This document shows positions 20,358 through 29,132 of a stretch of DNA of 64,000 nucleotides, in pieces. How positions within the stretch are numbered: the stretch's first letter is position 1; each line of letters opens with the position of its first letter. The notes under the pieces were generated by a model, which was not told the DNA's origin, did not search any database, and worked only from the letters and a program-made list of their open reading frames with translations. Made by a program: the position numbers and the translations under genes. Origin of the DNA: Arthrobacter sp. ISL-28 (GTDB lineage Bacteria; Actinomycetota; Actinomycetes; Actinomycetales; Micrococcaceae); assembly GCF_018613875.1 (NCBI RefSeq), contig NZ_JAGGPJ010000008.1:1-64000 (forward strand). The letters are read 5' to 3'.

Positions 20358-20921
20358 GTGCGTTTCACTGCGATGAACCGGGGCCAGCGCGGCAAGTTGG
20401 CAATGGCGGCTGCCGCCCTGAGCGTCGGACTGCTTGCCCTGACGGGCTGCGGCTACATTAACGCCCAGCAGACCTCCAAGCAGTACGCCGCCTCGGACGG
20501 AACGCGCTCCGACGTTGGACCCGTGGAACTGCGCAACATGCTGATTGTCGCCTCGGATGAGAACCAGCCTGGCCGCGTGATCGGCGCCATCTACAACTCC
20601 TCCTCCAAGGACGTCAAAGTCACCCTCAGCGGGGCCGAAGGGTCCAAGACCGAGGTGTCGGTGAAGAAGAACTCCTACACGCTGCTCAATGATTCGACGG
20701 ATCCGGCCACGCTGAGCACAGCCGGCGGGAAGCCTGGTTCCCTCGTGGACATCAAGGTCACCGAAGACGGAACCAACGTCGGAAAGACCGTGAAGGTACC
20801 CGTTGTGGACGCCACGCTCCCGGAATACGCGCCGTACCTTCCCGGCGGCAGCCCCACCCCGACGCCGAGCGAAACCGGCGCCTCCACCGAGACCCCGGCG
20901 CACACCGAAGCCGCCCACTGA
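20358..20921 (+). CDS. Exported lipoprotein of unknown function
   Basis: A 187-residue protein with a twin-basic N-terminal region, a hydrophobic segment and lipobox LTGC about residue 31, so it is probably anchored to the outer face of the membrane. The mature domain (about 40-160) is beta-rich and resembles small Ig-like modules (MLIVASDENQPGRVIGAIYN). A Pro/Thr/Ser/Glu tail follows. I do not assign a function. The GTG at 20358 is eight bases after AGGAG; an earlier GTG overlaps that ribosome site. A strong terminator follows. Confidence 0.85.
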   Translation: MRFTAMNRGQRGKLAMAAAALSVGLLALTGCGYINAQQTSKQYAASDGTRSDVGPVELRNMLIVASDENQPGRVIGAIYNSSSKDVKVTLSGAEGSKTEVSVKKNSYTLLNDSTDPATLSTAGGKPGSLVDIKVTEDGTNVGKTVKVPVVDATLPEYAPYLPGGSPTPTPSETGASTETPAHTEAAH

Positions 20922-20984
20922 CGTCCCGCTGACGACGCGTCCCGCTGACGACGGCAAGCCGACAACGGCACAGCTGGCGGAGCG

Positions 20985-21020
20985 AAAAGGAGGGGATCCC
21001 GCGGGATCCCCTCCTTTTTT
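20985..21020. terminator. Perfect 17-bp-stem bidirectional terminator
   Basis: 20985-21001 is perfectly complementary to 21002-21018, with A-rich and T-rich flanks, so it works on both strands. It lies between the lipoprotein gene and the convergent regX3. Confidence 0.92.
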
Positions 21021-21115
21021 CGTTGGCTGCAGCTAGCCTGCGGCCTGTCCGGGATCATTGCGGATCCGGGACAGTGGCGCTACCCGGGACAGTTGCCGCG
21101 TCCAAGCGCCCTCCG

Positions 21116-21169
21116 GGTTTGAGCCCCGGCTAAGGTTCGAGCCCCGGCTAAGGTTCGAGCCCCGTCTAG
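21116..21169. repeat. Three 18-bp tandem copies of the regX3 3' end
   Basis: Units start at 21116, 21134 and 21152 with few differences. The last unit contains the regX3 stop codon. Read on the minus strand, each further copy repeats a CTC-GAA-CCT-TAG-like block in frame, so the gene's final codons and stop appear to have been duplicated downstream. The reading frame of regX3 is not affected. Confidence 0.85.
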
Positions 21170-21846
21170 GGTTCGAACTTGTAGCCCAGCCCGCGGACCG
21201 TTACCAGGTACCTTGGCACGGACGGGTCGGGTTCGATCTTGCTGCGCAGCCGTTTGACGTGGACGTCCAGGGTCTTCGTGTCACCCACGTAGTCGGACCC
21301 CCAGACGCGGTCGATCAGCTGCCCCCGGGTCAGCACGCGGCCGGAATTCCGCAGCAGCATCTCGAGAAGTTCAAATTCCTTCAAGGGGAGCGGCACCTGC
21401 TCGCCGCTGACGCTGACGACGTGGCGTTCGATGTCCATGCGCACCGGCCCGGCCTGGACGGTGGAGGAAACAAGTTCCTCGGGCTCGCCCTGGCGCCGCA
21501 GGACTGCCCGGACCCTGGCCACCAGCTCACGCGACGAGTATGGCTTGGTGACGTAGTCGTCGGCACCCAGTTCGAGGCCCACGACCTTGTCGACCTCGGA
21601 GTCCTTGGCGGTCAGCATGATCACGGGGACGCTGGAGCGCTGGCGCAGCTGACGGCAGACCTCTGTACCGGACAGGCCGGGCAGCTGCAGGTCGAGCAGC
21701 ACCAGGTCGGCCCCGTTGCGGTCAAATTCAGTGATCGCGTCCAGTCCGTTGTCAACGACCTCGACCTCGAACCCTTCCTTGCCCAGCAGATACGACAGGG
21801 GATCGCTGAACGATTCCTCGTCCTCAACAATAAGAATCCTGCTCAA
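21166..21846 (-). CDS. regX3: Phosphate-responsive response regulator RegX3 (PhoP type)
   Basis: An OmpR/PhoB-family regulator of 226 residues: receiver domain with phospho-acceptor Asp52 in LLDLQLPG and Lys near 101 in YVTKPY, then a winged-helix DNA-binding domain (LKEFELLEMLLRN to VRGLGYKF). The TTG at 21846 overlaps the senX3 stop by four bases (TTGA) and has AGGAG eight bases upstream, giving the standard RegX3 length; longer versions of the frame run into senX3. With SenX3 it would control phosphate-starvation genes through PHO boxes; a candidate box lies upstream of the operon. Confidence 0.95.
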   Translation of the reverse strand: MSRILIVEDEESFSDPLSYLLGKEGFEVEVVDNGLDAITEFDRNGADLVLLDLQLPGLSGTEVCRQLRQRSSVPVIMLTAKDSEVDKVVGLELGADDYVTKPYSSRELVARVRAVLRRQGEPEELVSSTVQAGPVRMDIERHVVSVSGEQVPLPLKEFELLEMLLRNSGRVLTRGQLIDRVWGSDYVGDTKTLDVHVKRLRSKIEPDPSVPRYLVTVRGLGYKFEP

Positions 21847-23033
21847 GCGGTAGCTCCTCGCTCTTGGACGTGGGAGGCGTCCTTCGGTTCTTTGGCATCC
21901 TGCGGTTGCCCTTCCATCTCCGGCAGCCGGAGGGTGAAGGTCGATCCCTGGCCCGGCTGGGACCACAGTGTGACTTCCCCGCCATGGTTGGAAATGACGT
22001 GCTTGACGATACTCAGCCCCAGACCGGTACCTCCGGTATGCCGCGAGCGTGCCGTATCCACGCGGTAAAAACGTTCAAACACCCGTTCCTGGTCCTCAGC
22101 TGAAAGGCCTTCACCCTGGTCGGTCACGGAGATCGAGATCAGGCCTTCCTTCGCTCGCACCCCGATCCCTACCCTGGTGTTTTCCGGGGAATAGCGGATG
22201 GCGTTGTCGATCAGGTTGCGCAGGGCCGTCACGAGGAGGTCCTGGTCGCCGTAGACCTTCGCATCGACGCGGCCTCCAATCACGATCTGGATGTTCTTGC
22301 TCTCCGCCGGCAGCTGCGAACGGTCCACCGCTTCCGTGATCACATCGTTGATGTCCACGGCACGGCCCTGCTGCGCTACGTTGGTGGCCTGCAGGCGTGA
22401 CAATTCGATGATGTCCTGCACCAAGGCGGCGAGCCGGGCCGATTCCTTATGCATGCGTGCTGCGAACCGCCTGACCGCCCCTTCGTCGTCAGCGGACGAT
22501 TCCAATGCCTCCGCCAGCAGGGATATCGCACCCACCGGCGTTTTCAGTTCATGGGACACGTTGGCCACGAAGTCGTTGCGAATCTCTTCTGTGCGCGTAA
22601 TCTCGGTGCGGTCGTCGGCCAGCAGGAGGATGTATTCCTCGCCAAGCATGGCCGCCCGTACCTGGACGATGATGGTCCCCTGCCCCAGCGGACCCCGCGG
22701 CAGCTCGAGCTGCTTCTCCAGGATCACCCCGTCGCGGCGTACATTCGCCGTCATGTCCAGCAGCTCCCGGTGCACCACGGTGTGGCCCCGGACGAGGCCA
22801 TAGGCATAGGCGGCTGGACTTGCGCGGACGACGCCGTCGATGGCGTCCACGACCACAAACGCCTTGCCGATGACGGCAAGGACCTCGGCGGATCCCGGCG
22901 GCAGTGCTGGCTCGTCATCTTCAACGTCCACCAGTTTGCGCTGCTGCTCGCTGACCCTGAACGCGAGCACGCCAAAGACGCCGAACGACAGGCCGAGCAG
23001 GCCGGCGATGACACCGATGAGCATTGGATCCAC
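21843..23033 (-). CDS. senX3: Phosphate sensor histidine kinase SenX3 (PhoR type)
   Basis: A membrane kinase of 396 residues. One N-terminal membrane segment (about 4-26) is followed by a PAS-like region (about 45-145), the HisKA dimerisation helix with phospho-accepting His161 in NVSHELKTPVG, and the ATPase domain with DQGEGLS and GTGLGLSIVKH. A single short transmembrane helix and cytoplasmic PAS are typical of SenX3, which senses phosphate through the Pst-PhoU system. The GTG start is followed three codons later by an ATG that could also serve. Translation is coupled to regX3, and phoU is divergent. Confidence 0.95.
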   Translation of the reverse strand: MDPMLIGVIAGLLGLSFGVFGVLAFRVSEQQRKLVDVEDDEPALPPGSAEVLAVIGKAFVVVDAIDGVVRASPAAYAYGLVRGHTVVHRELLDMTANVRRDGVILEKQLELPRGPLGQGTIIVQVRAAMLGEEYILLLADDRTEITRTEEIRNDFVANVSHELKTPVGAISLLAEALESSADDEGAVRRFAARMHKESARLAALVQDIIELSRLQATNVAQQGRAVDINDVITEAVDRSQLPAESKNIQIVIGGRVDAKVYGDQDLLVTALRNLIDNAIRYSPENTRVGIGVRAKEGLISISVTDQGEGLSAEDQERVFERFYRVDTARSRHTGGTGLGLSIVKHVISNHGGEVTLWSQPGQGSTFTLRLPEMEGQPQDAKEPKDASHVQERGATA

Positions 23034-23103
23034 GGCTCCAGCTTATGCTTTCGAAAAGACCGAAAAGACGAGCTGGGACCATAACCGGACGGATTCAGCT
23101 AAC

Positions 23104-23132
23104 GTTCATCTAGAGATGCGTAACAGTTCACC
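23104..23132. promoter_or_regulatory. Candidate PHO box (RegX3/PhoP operator)
   Basis: Three seven-base elements recur every 11 bp: GTTCATC (23104), GATGCGT (23115) and GTTCACC (23126). Outer elements match the GTTCACC-type direct repeats bound by PhoP/RegX3 in actinobacteria; the middle one is degenerate. It lies in the senX3-phoU divergent gap, which supports autoregulation. Confidence 0.65.
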
Positions 23133-23228
23133 CAGCACTGGAAGAGTGACGAGCTGGACTGCCGGAACGGTGACACGAGATTCTGACCGCCGCTGCAGCG
23201 GGCGGAGTTTCCAAGAAAGGACGCCCAC

Positions 23229-23894
23229 GTGCGTAAGGTTTTTCAGGAAGAGCTCGCCCAAGTGGGCGAAGACCTCATCGAGATTTCAAAGCTGGTGAGC
23301 GAAGCGATCGTCAAGGCAACGACGTCCTTCGAGGTTGCCGACGTCGATCTGGCGCAGGATGTCATCGCGGCGGATGCCCGGATCGACTTCCTGCAGAACA
23401 GTCTCGACGAACGCGCCATCGACATCCTTGCGCTTCAGGGCCCCGTCGCCAGCGATCTCCGCATGATCGTGGGTTCGCTGCGAATGAGCGCGTCGCTCGA
23501 ACGCATGGGCGACCTTGCCCGCCACATCGCGCAACTGGCGCGTCTCCGCTTCCCCTCCACGGTGATCCCGGCCTCCCTCACGGAGACGTTCAAGAGCTTC
23601 GCGGAACAGGACATCGAGATCGCGAACAAGCTCACACAGCTGCTGGAAACCCGGGACCTCGAAGTTGCCCGCGACATCCTCAAAGCCAACTCGGTGGTCA
23701 ACGACCTGCACCTCAGTGTCTTCAAGGCCATCGCCCGCAGTGACTGGCATGAGTCTCCCGCCACTACGGTGGATGTGGCCCTGGCCAGCCGCTACTTCGA
23801 GCGCTTTGCCGATCACGGCGTCTCCGTGGCCCAGAAAGTCACATACCTCGTCACCGGCGCCTGGCACCCGAACAGCAGCATGGAGCATGGCTGA
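23229..23894 (+). CDS. phoU: Phosphate signalling regulator PhoU
   Basis: A 221-residue all-helical protein made of two PhoU repeats, with metal-binding ExxxD-type helices (SLERMGDLARHIAQLAR near 96 and SRYFERFADHGVSVA near 186). PhoU links the Pst transporter to the sensor kinase and keeps SenX3 quiet when phosphate is ample. The GTG start follows AAGGA. It is divergent from senX3-regX3, the standard arrangement in actinobacteria, with the candidate PHO box between them. A strong terminator closes the gene; no pst genes are adjacent in this window. Confidence 0.95.
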   Translation: MRKVFQEELAQVGEDLIEISKLVSEAIVKATTSFEVADVDLAQDVIAADARIDFLQNSLDERAIDILALQGPVASDLRMIVGSLRMSASLERMGDLARHIAQLARLRFPSTVIPASLTETFKSFAEQDIEIANKLTQLLETRDLEVARDILKANSVVNDLHLSVFKAIARSDWHESPATTVDVALASRYFERFADHGVSVAQKVTYLVTGAWHPNSSMEHG

Positions 23895-23913
23895 GTTTCC
23901 CGCCTTAACCAGC

Positions 23914-23953
23914 AAACGACGGCGGCCGGTCAGGTGACCGGCCGCCGTCGTTT
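23914..23953. terminator. Perfect 19-bp-stem bidirectional terminator
   Basis: 23914-23932 pairs perfectly with 23935-23953 around a two-base centre, with a T-rich run after it on the plus strand. It serves the convergent phoU and gpmA genes. Confidence 0.92.
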
Positions 23954-23960
23954 GTTTTCG

Positions 23961-24707
23961 CTACCTTTTGCCCTGGTTTGCCACGGCCATGATGGCTTCG
24001 GCGGCAGCCTCGGGGTCGAGGTAGGTTCCGCCCGGCTTGATGGGCTGGAAGTCCTCGTCCAGGTCGTAGACCAGAGGGATGCCGGTGGGGATGTTCAGGC
24101 CGGCGATGGCTTCGTCGCTGATGCCGTCAAGGTGCTTGACCAGCGCACGCAGTGAGTTTCCGTGGGCAGTGACGAGGACCGTCTTGCCGGCCTTGAGGTC
24201 CTCCTTGATGTCCGATTCCCAGTACGGCAGCAGGCGGACAAGGACGTCTTTGAGGCACTCGGTGCGCGGAAGGGCAGCGCCAAGGTCCGCATAACGGGGA
24301 TCGTGCGCCTGAGAGAATTCGCTGTTGTCGTCCAGGGGCGGCGGCGGGGTGTCGTAGGAGCGGCGCCACTCCATGAACTGATCCTCGCCGTACTCGGCCA
24401 GGGTCTGTGCCTTGTCCTTGCCCTGCAGGGCGCCGTAGTGGCGCTCGTTGAGGCGCCAGTCGCGCTTGACCGGGATCCAGCCGCGGTCGGCCTTGTCGAG
24501 GGCAATGTTTGCGGTGTTGATCGCGCGCTTCAGCAGCGAGGTGTAAAGGATGTCCGGGAGCACGTCGTGCTCAACCAGGAGCTCACCCCCGCGGACTGCC
24601 TCCGTGCGGCCCTGGTCGTTGAGGTCAACATCCACCCAGCCGGTGAACAGGTTCTTGGCGTTCCATTCGCTGTGGCCGTGGCGCAGCAGAATCAGCTTGT
24701 AAGTCAT
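23961..24707 (-). CDS. gpmA: 2,3-bisphosphoglycerate-dependent phosphoglycerate mutase
   Basis: Glycolytic mutase of 248 residues that interconverts 3- and 2-phosphoglycerate. The phospho-histidine His10 is in [21 protein letters not shown] and [16 protein letters not shown] carry the other active-site residues. The ATG at 24707 with AGGAT upstream gives the normal GpmA length; an ATG three codons earlier is possible, and a longer open frame upstream is not family-like. It lies next to phoU, as in mycobacteria where gpm1 adjoins senX3-regX3. Confidence 0.95.
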   Translation of the reverse strand: MTYKLILLRHGHSEWNAKNLFTGWVDVDLNDQGRTEAVRGGELLVEHDVLPDILYTSLLKRAINTANIALDKADRGWIPVKRDWRLNERHYGALQGKDKAQTLAEYGEDQFMEWRRSYDTPPPPLDDNSEFSQAHDPRYADLGAALPRTECLKDVLVRLLPYWESDIKEDLKAGKTVLVTAHGNSLRALVKHLDGISDEAIAGLNIPTGIPLVYDLDEDFQPIKPGGTYLDPEAAAEAIMAVANQGKR

Positions 24708-24777
24708 GATTTTCATCCTAGCCGAGCAAAGGCCGCCGACGCCGAGCGTTACATTTGCCGCAGGATAGTCTGGGGCG

Positions 24778-25611
24778 GTGGTGCAGAAAGCAGAGCGGGT
24801 GACGACAAACCCCGGCAACCCGGGCAAACGAGGCAGGCCGGTGGGCAACGTCACCCGGGGTACCACCAACCCCAACCGCATGCGCCGCCTGGACCGCTGG
24901 CTGGCCGGGCCGCAGGCTTGGCGGCTCCGGTCCGCGGCTGACCCGCTGGTGGTCGACCTGGGCTATGGGGCCTCCCCGGCCACCGCCGTCGAGCTTTTCG
25001 AAAGGCTCGCCGCTGTCCGGCCCGGTGTCCGTGTGTTCGGCATCGAGATCGAGCCCGAGCGGGTGCGGGTGGCCAAGCCGCTGGAGCGCCCCGGCCTCAG
25101 CTTTCTTCTGGGCGGGTTCGAACTCCCCGTGCCGGGAAACCCGGTCCTGGTCCGCGCGTTCAACGTTCTCCGACAGTACGAGGAATCCGACGTCCAGCGA
25201 ATCTGGCGGCTGGTGCAGGACAGGCTAGCGCCCGGTGGGCTCTTCATCGACGGGACCTGCGACGAAATCGGCCGCCGCGTCACCTGGATCGCGCTGGATT
25301 CCCTGCGCCCGCTCACCCTGAGCATGTCCGTGCGGTTTGGCAGTTTCGACCTGCCCTCGGACATTGCCGAACGTCTGCCCAAAGCGCTTATCCACCGGAA
25401 CGTTCCGGGCGAGCGGATCCACGGCCTGCTGCAGGCGATGGACAAAGCCTGGCTGGAGTCGGCGCCCCTGGCACCGTTCGGAAACCGGCAGCGCTGGACG
25501 GCCATGTGCAGGGCACTGCTCGACGGCGGGTGGCCGGTTCAGGACGGGCCGTCACGCTGGCGGCTCGGGGAACTCACGGTCGGCTGGGAGGCGGTGGAAC
25601 CGCTGGATTAG
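24778..25611 (+). CDS. SAM-dependent methyltransferase (class I)
   Basis: A 277-residue protein with a basic N-terminus, then a Rossmann-type methyltransferase core: [17 protein letters not shown] (about 58-74) as SAM-binding motif [12 protein letters not shown] as motif II, and a [15 protein letters not shown] strand-loop later. The substrate is unknown; adjacency to gpmA is typical but gives no functional clue. GTG start; another in-frame GTG lies eight codons on. It is divergent from gpmA with a 70-bp gap, and convergent with the DUF2516 gene. Confidence 0.82.
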   Translation: MVQKAERVTTNPGNPGKRGRPVGNVTRGTTNPNRMRRLDRWLAGPQAWRLRSAADPLVVDLGYGASPATAVELFERLAAVRPGVRVFGIEIEPERVRVAKPLERPGLSFLLGGFELPVPGNPVLVRAFNVLRQYEESDVQRIWRLVQDRLAPGGLFIDGTCDEIGRRVTWIALDSLRPLTLSMSVRFGSFDLPSDIAERLPKALIHRNVPGERIHGLLQAMDKAWLESAPLAPFGNRQRWTAMCRALLDGGWPVQDGPSRWRLGELTVGWEAVEPLD

Positions 25612-25630
25612 GTCCTGGTGCTGGTGGGGA

Positions 25631-25990
25631 CTACCAGGGGCCGTAGGGGCCCCTGTTGCGGCTGCCGCCGCGGCCTGCGTCTTTCACGGCCGGGCGGACG
25701 TCCGCCAGGTACACGCATGCAGCGACCACCGCCACCAGGCCGAAGAGGCCCAACGGGCCCAGCAGTCCGCCTGATCCGCCGCCCAGCACGGACAGTGCGC
25801 CGATGGCCAGCGCGGCGCCGGTCAGCGCCAGCCAGAAGGTCTTGGTCTTTTTGCCTACAGCCTCAAAAGCGTTGGCCCTGTGGCGGACGCAGTCGAAGAA
25901 GGCCCACACTTCCAGGGCCAGCGCCACCAGTCCCAGGATGTAGTAAACCGCATTCTCCACATAAAAGATCAGTACTCTTCCGTCCACCAA
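25631..25990 (-). CDS. DUF2516-like membrane protein
   Basis: A 119-residue membrane protein with three hydrophobic segments (about 7-31, 50-70, 76-96) and a basic Gly/Arg tail. The first helix ends in the motif ALEVWAFFDCVRHRANAFEAVGKKTK, cut by a charged cytoplasmic loop, which I associate with the DUF2516 family. No enzymatic role is apparent. TTG start, or GTG one codon later. It lies six bases after the PLP-enzyme stop and may be co-transcribed with it. Confidence 0.75.
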   Translation of the reverse strand: MVDGRVLIFYVENAVYYILGLVALALEVWAFFDCVRHRANAFEAVGKKTKTFWLALTGAALAIGALSVLGGGSGGLLGPLGLFGLVAVVAACVYLADVRPAVKDAGRGGSRNRGPYGPW

Positions 25991-25996
25991 CCCAGC

Positions 25997-27181
25997 CTAA
26001 CTGTCCAAACCGTCCAATGCCCGCTGCAAATCCGTCCAAAGGTCCTCGACATTCTCGATTCCGACGCTCAACCTGACCAGGTTCTCAGGAACGCTGACCG
26101 GCTCAGCCGCGTGCCGGCGTCGTCGTTCAATCAGTGATTCCACCCCGCCCAGCGAAGTGGCCGGCAGCCACAGCTGCAGGGCACGGACCAGTTTGTCCGC
26201 GGCGTCGGCGGGGCTGAGATCTCCGGCGGGGGCAACCTGGATGCAGAGAATGGAACCGAAGCCGGACATCTGGGACTTGGCCCGGTCGTGTCCGGGGTCG
26301 GTGGGAAGGCCCGGATAGCGGATGCTTTCAACGCGCGGATGCGCACTGAGCCTTTCGGCGAGCACAGCCGCGGAGGCCTGCGACCGTTCGATCCGCAGCG
26401 CGAGCGTGCGCAGCCCGCGCAGCGCCAGCCAGGCCTCGAAGGGGCCGGCAATTCCGCCGTGGATGATGCGGTGATGGAGCAGCGTTTCCCGCAGTTCCGG
26501 CTTGGAGGTGACCAGGGCGCCCAGCACAACATCGGAATGCCCGGCCAGGTATTTGGTTACGGAGTGGAGAACGACGTCGGATCCCAGGCGAAGCGGCTGC
26601 TGCACCAGCGGCGTGGAAAAGGTGTTGTCCGTGACGACGATCGCACCGGCGTCGTGGGCTGCCTGGGTCAGGGCGCGGATGTCGGCGATACCGAGCATGG
26701 GGTTCGTCGGGCTCTCGAGCCAAAGCATGGCTGCGGGCTTTCCATCTGCGGGGGCGAGCTGCGCTATGACGGCGTCGGTATCAGCAATGTCCACCGTGCG
26801 GAGCTCCAGGAAGCCCTTTTGGGCGAGCTCTGACGCCATCACCAGGGAACCGGAATAGCTGTGGGACGGCATCACCAGCACTCCCCCGGCGGGGATGAGC
26901 GACAGCGCGGAGCTGACTGCGGCCAGTCCCGATGCGTAGAGAAGGCCCGGCAGCGCGGCACCTTCAAGCTGCCCCAGGGCCTCCTCGAACGGATCCCAGG
27001 TGGGGTTGGAGTAGCGACCGTAGCCCCGGTCGCCGTCATCGAGGGCGCCTGTGCCGAAATAGGTGGAGGACAGCACGATCGGCGGGTTCACAGGCTCATC
27101 CCGTTCACGCGGCGGACGGCCGGCGGCGACAACCACCGTCTCAGCCGAAAGGGATGCGGCATGCTGTTGGGAAAGAGTCAT
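25997..27181 (-). CDS. Cystathionine gamma-synthase-like PLP enzyme
   Basis: A trans-sulfuration-family enzyme of 394 residues that acts on sulfur amino acids or their O-acyl precursors. PLP-binding Lys210 lies in HSVTKYLAGHSDVV; the cofactor-phosphate loop is ASGLAAVSS and the Asp that holds the pyridine nitrogen is in VTDNTFSTPL. C-terminal SLGGVESLIE is a family signature. Whether it is gamma-synthase, gamma-lyase or a relative cannot be decided from sequence. The ATG start is divergent from tmk with a 91-bp gap. Confidence 0.85.
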   Translation of the reverse strand: MTLSQQHAASLSAETVVVAAGRPPRERDEPVNPPIVLSSTYFGTGALDDGDRGYGRYSNPTWDPFEEALGQLEGAALPGLLYASGLAAVSSALSLIPAGGVLVMPSHSYSGSLVMASELAQKGFLELRTVDIADTDAVIAQLAPADGKPAAMLWLESPTNPMLGIADIRALTQAAHDAGAIVVTDNTFSTPLVQQPLRLGSDVVLHSVTKYLAGHSDVVLGALVTSKPELRETLLHHRIIHGGIAGPFEAWLALRGLRTLALRIERSQASAAVLAERLSAHPRVESIRYPGLPTDPGHDRAKSQMSGFGSILCIQVAPAGDLSPADAADKLVRALQLWLPATSLGGVESLIERRRRHAAEPVSVPENLVRLSVGIENVEDLWTDLQRALDGLDS

Positions 27182-27272
27182 GAATAAAGCGTACTTTGGC
27201 GTCGTGCCGGGGCGGAAAAGCGGTGCCGGGCGCGGGCGGCATCCTGTCGGTGATTGTCGGTAGGCTGGATAG

Positions 27273-27929
27273 GTGAATAATCAAAGTCCCGGGCTTTTCA
27301 TCGCCTTCGAAGGCGGTGACGGCGCCGGCAAGTCCACCCAGGCCGCACGGCTCGCCGGGGCGCTTGAATCACGCGGCCTGACCGTACTGCGAACCAGGGA
27401 GCCGGGCGGAACGCCGATTGGCGAGAAACTGCGCTCCCTGGTGCTCGATCACGGCCATGGCCACATCGACGCCCACACGGAAGCGCTGATCTTCGCAGCA
27501 TCCCGCGCCGCCCACGCCAGCCAGGTTATCCGGCCGGCACTGGAGCGCGGCGACGTGGTCCTGACGGACCGCTACATCGATTCATCGGTCGCCTATCAGG
27601 GGGCCGGCAGGGATCTCGGAACCGATGCCGTCCGGAGCATCAACGAATGGGCCACATCGGGGCTGCAGCCGGACCTGACGGTGCTCCTGGATGTCCATCC
27701 CGCCGACGGCCGCAGCCGTCGCACGGCCGGTGATACAGGAGAGGACCGGCTGGAATCGGAGGCGGACGAATTCCACGCCCGGATCCGTCAGGCTTTCCTG
27801 GATCTGGCTGCGGCACGGCCGGACAGGTATCTGGTGCTGGAGGCACAGTCGTCGGTTGACGAGCTTGCCGCCCGCATCCTGGAGCGTGTTGACCAGCTTC
27901 TGGCCTCGGCCGGCAGGAGCCCGCAATGA
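27273..27929 (+). CDS. tmk: Thymidylate kinase
   Basis: Phosphorylates dTMP to dTDP for DNA synthesis. The 218-residue protein has P-loop EGGDGAGKST (13-22), the TREPGGTPIG motif and DRYIDSSVAYQGAGR, all characteristic. GTG start. Its stop overlaps the holB start by four bases (ATGA), so the two are translationally coupled; tmk-holB is a widely conserved replication pair. Confidence 0.96.
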   Translation: MNNQSPGLFIAFEGGDGAGKSTQAARLAGALESRGLTVLRTREPGGTPIGEKLRSLVLDHGHGHIDAHTEALIFAASRAAHASQVIRPALERGDVVLTDRYIDSSVAYQGAGRDLGTDAVRSINEWATSGLQPDLTVLLDVHPADGRSRRTAGDTGEDRLESEADEFHARIRQAFLDLAAARPDRYLVLEAQSSVDELAARILERVDQLLASAGRSPQ

Positions 27930-29068
27930 CGGTATGGGATGACCTTCAGGGCCAGTCCGCCGTAGTCGCCCAGCTGCGACAGGCTGCCTTGGGCGACGGG
28001 CTCAGCCACGCGTGGCTGTTCACCGGCCCGCCCGGTTCCGGCCGGTCGAATGCCGCCAAGGCCTTTGCCGCCGCGCTGAACTGCGATCAGGACGACGTTT
28101 CCCTGCGTGGCTGCGGCGAGTGTCACGCCTGCAGGACCATCCTCGGTGAAACCCATGCCGACGTCGCATTCGTCCGCACCGAAAAAGTGACGATCACCAT
28201 CGAGGAGGCCCGGGAACTTGTTTCCACGGCCGGCAACCGCCCGTCGTCGGGTCGTTGGCGAATCATCGTGGTGGAGGACGCCGACCGCATGGCGGAACGC
28301 ACCACGAACGTGCTGCTGAAGGCCATCGAAGAACCCACTCCGAGGACCATCTGGATGTTGTGCGCCCCCTCCCCCGCGGATGTCCTGGTGACCATCCGGT
28401 CGCGCTGCCGGGCAGTGGCGCTGCGGCTGCCGCCTGCCGCCGACGTCGCGGCCCTGCTGGTAAAGCGCGACGGCGTGGACCCGGCCGTGGCCGACCGGGC
28501 GGCCCGCGCGGCACAAAGCCACGTCGGAATTGCCCGCCGCTTGGCGCGCGACGTAGAGGCCAGGCAACGCAGACTGGAGACCGTCCGCTTCCCGCTGGGC
28601 CTCCGGGGCATTACAGCCGCTGTGATGATGGCTGATAAACTTGTCAAGATCGCCACCGAGGAGGCCAACAGCTCCAACGAGGAGCGGGACGCCGCCGAGA
28701 AGGCCGCACTATTGGCCACGCTGGGTGCGCCCGAGACCGGAACGCTGCCGCCTGCCATGCGAAGCCAGGTGAAACAGCTTGAGGATGACCAGAAGCGGCG
28801 TGCGAAGCGCTCCGTGACAGATTCCTTGGACCGGACGCTCACTGATCTCCTGTCCTTCTACCGGGATGTGCTGATCATCCAGATGGGGAACTCGGTGGAA
28901 CTGGTCAACGTTGAGCTGAGGAGTGAGCTGGAGGAGTTTGCGGGCCGCTCGAGCGCTGAAGTCACGCTTGCCAGGATGGATGCCATCAACAAGGCGCGGA
29001 AACGCATCACCACCACCAACGTCGCACCGCTTCTGACCATCGAGGCCATGGCCGCCGGCTTGATCTAG
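27926..29068 (+). CDS. holB: DNA polymerase III subunit delta prime
   Basis: Clamp-loader subunit of 380 residues. The AAA+ region begins with FTGPPGSGRSN, in which the usual P-loop Lys is Arg, consistent with the poorly ATP-binding delta-prime subunits. Four Cys (53, 63, 66, 69; the last three in CGECHAC) form the zinc module. VVEDADRMAERTTNVLLKAIEEPTP carries the degenerate Walker B region, and TIRSRCR is the arginine-finger SRC motif. It overlaps tmk. Confidence 0.93.
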   Translation: MTVWDDLQGQSAVVAQLRQAALGDGLSHAWLFTGPPGSGRSNAAKAFAAALNCDQDDVSLRGCGECHACRTILGETHADVAFVRTEKVTITIEEARELVSTAGNRPSSGRWRIIVVEDADRMAERTTNVLLKAIEEPTPRTIWMLCAPSPADVLVTIRSRCRAVALRLPPAADVAALLVKRDGVDPAVADRAARAAQSHVGIARRLARDVEARQRRLETVRFPLGLRGITAAVMMADKLVKIATEEANSSNEERDAAEKAALLATLGAPETGTLPPAMRSQVKQLEDDQKRRAKRSVTDSLDRTLTDLLSFYRDVLIIQMGNSVELVNVELRSELEEFAGRSSAEVTLARMDAINKARKRITTTNVAPLLTIEAMAAGLI

Positions 29069-29132
29069 ATTTCCGTACCACTGTCCGACCTTGCCCGACG
29101 ATGGCAACCGCCTCTGCCCCAAGGAGAACCGC

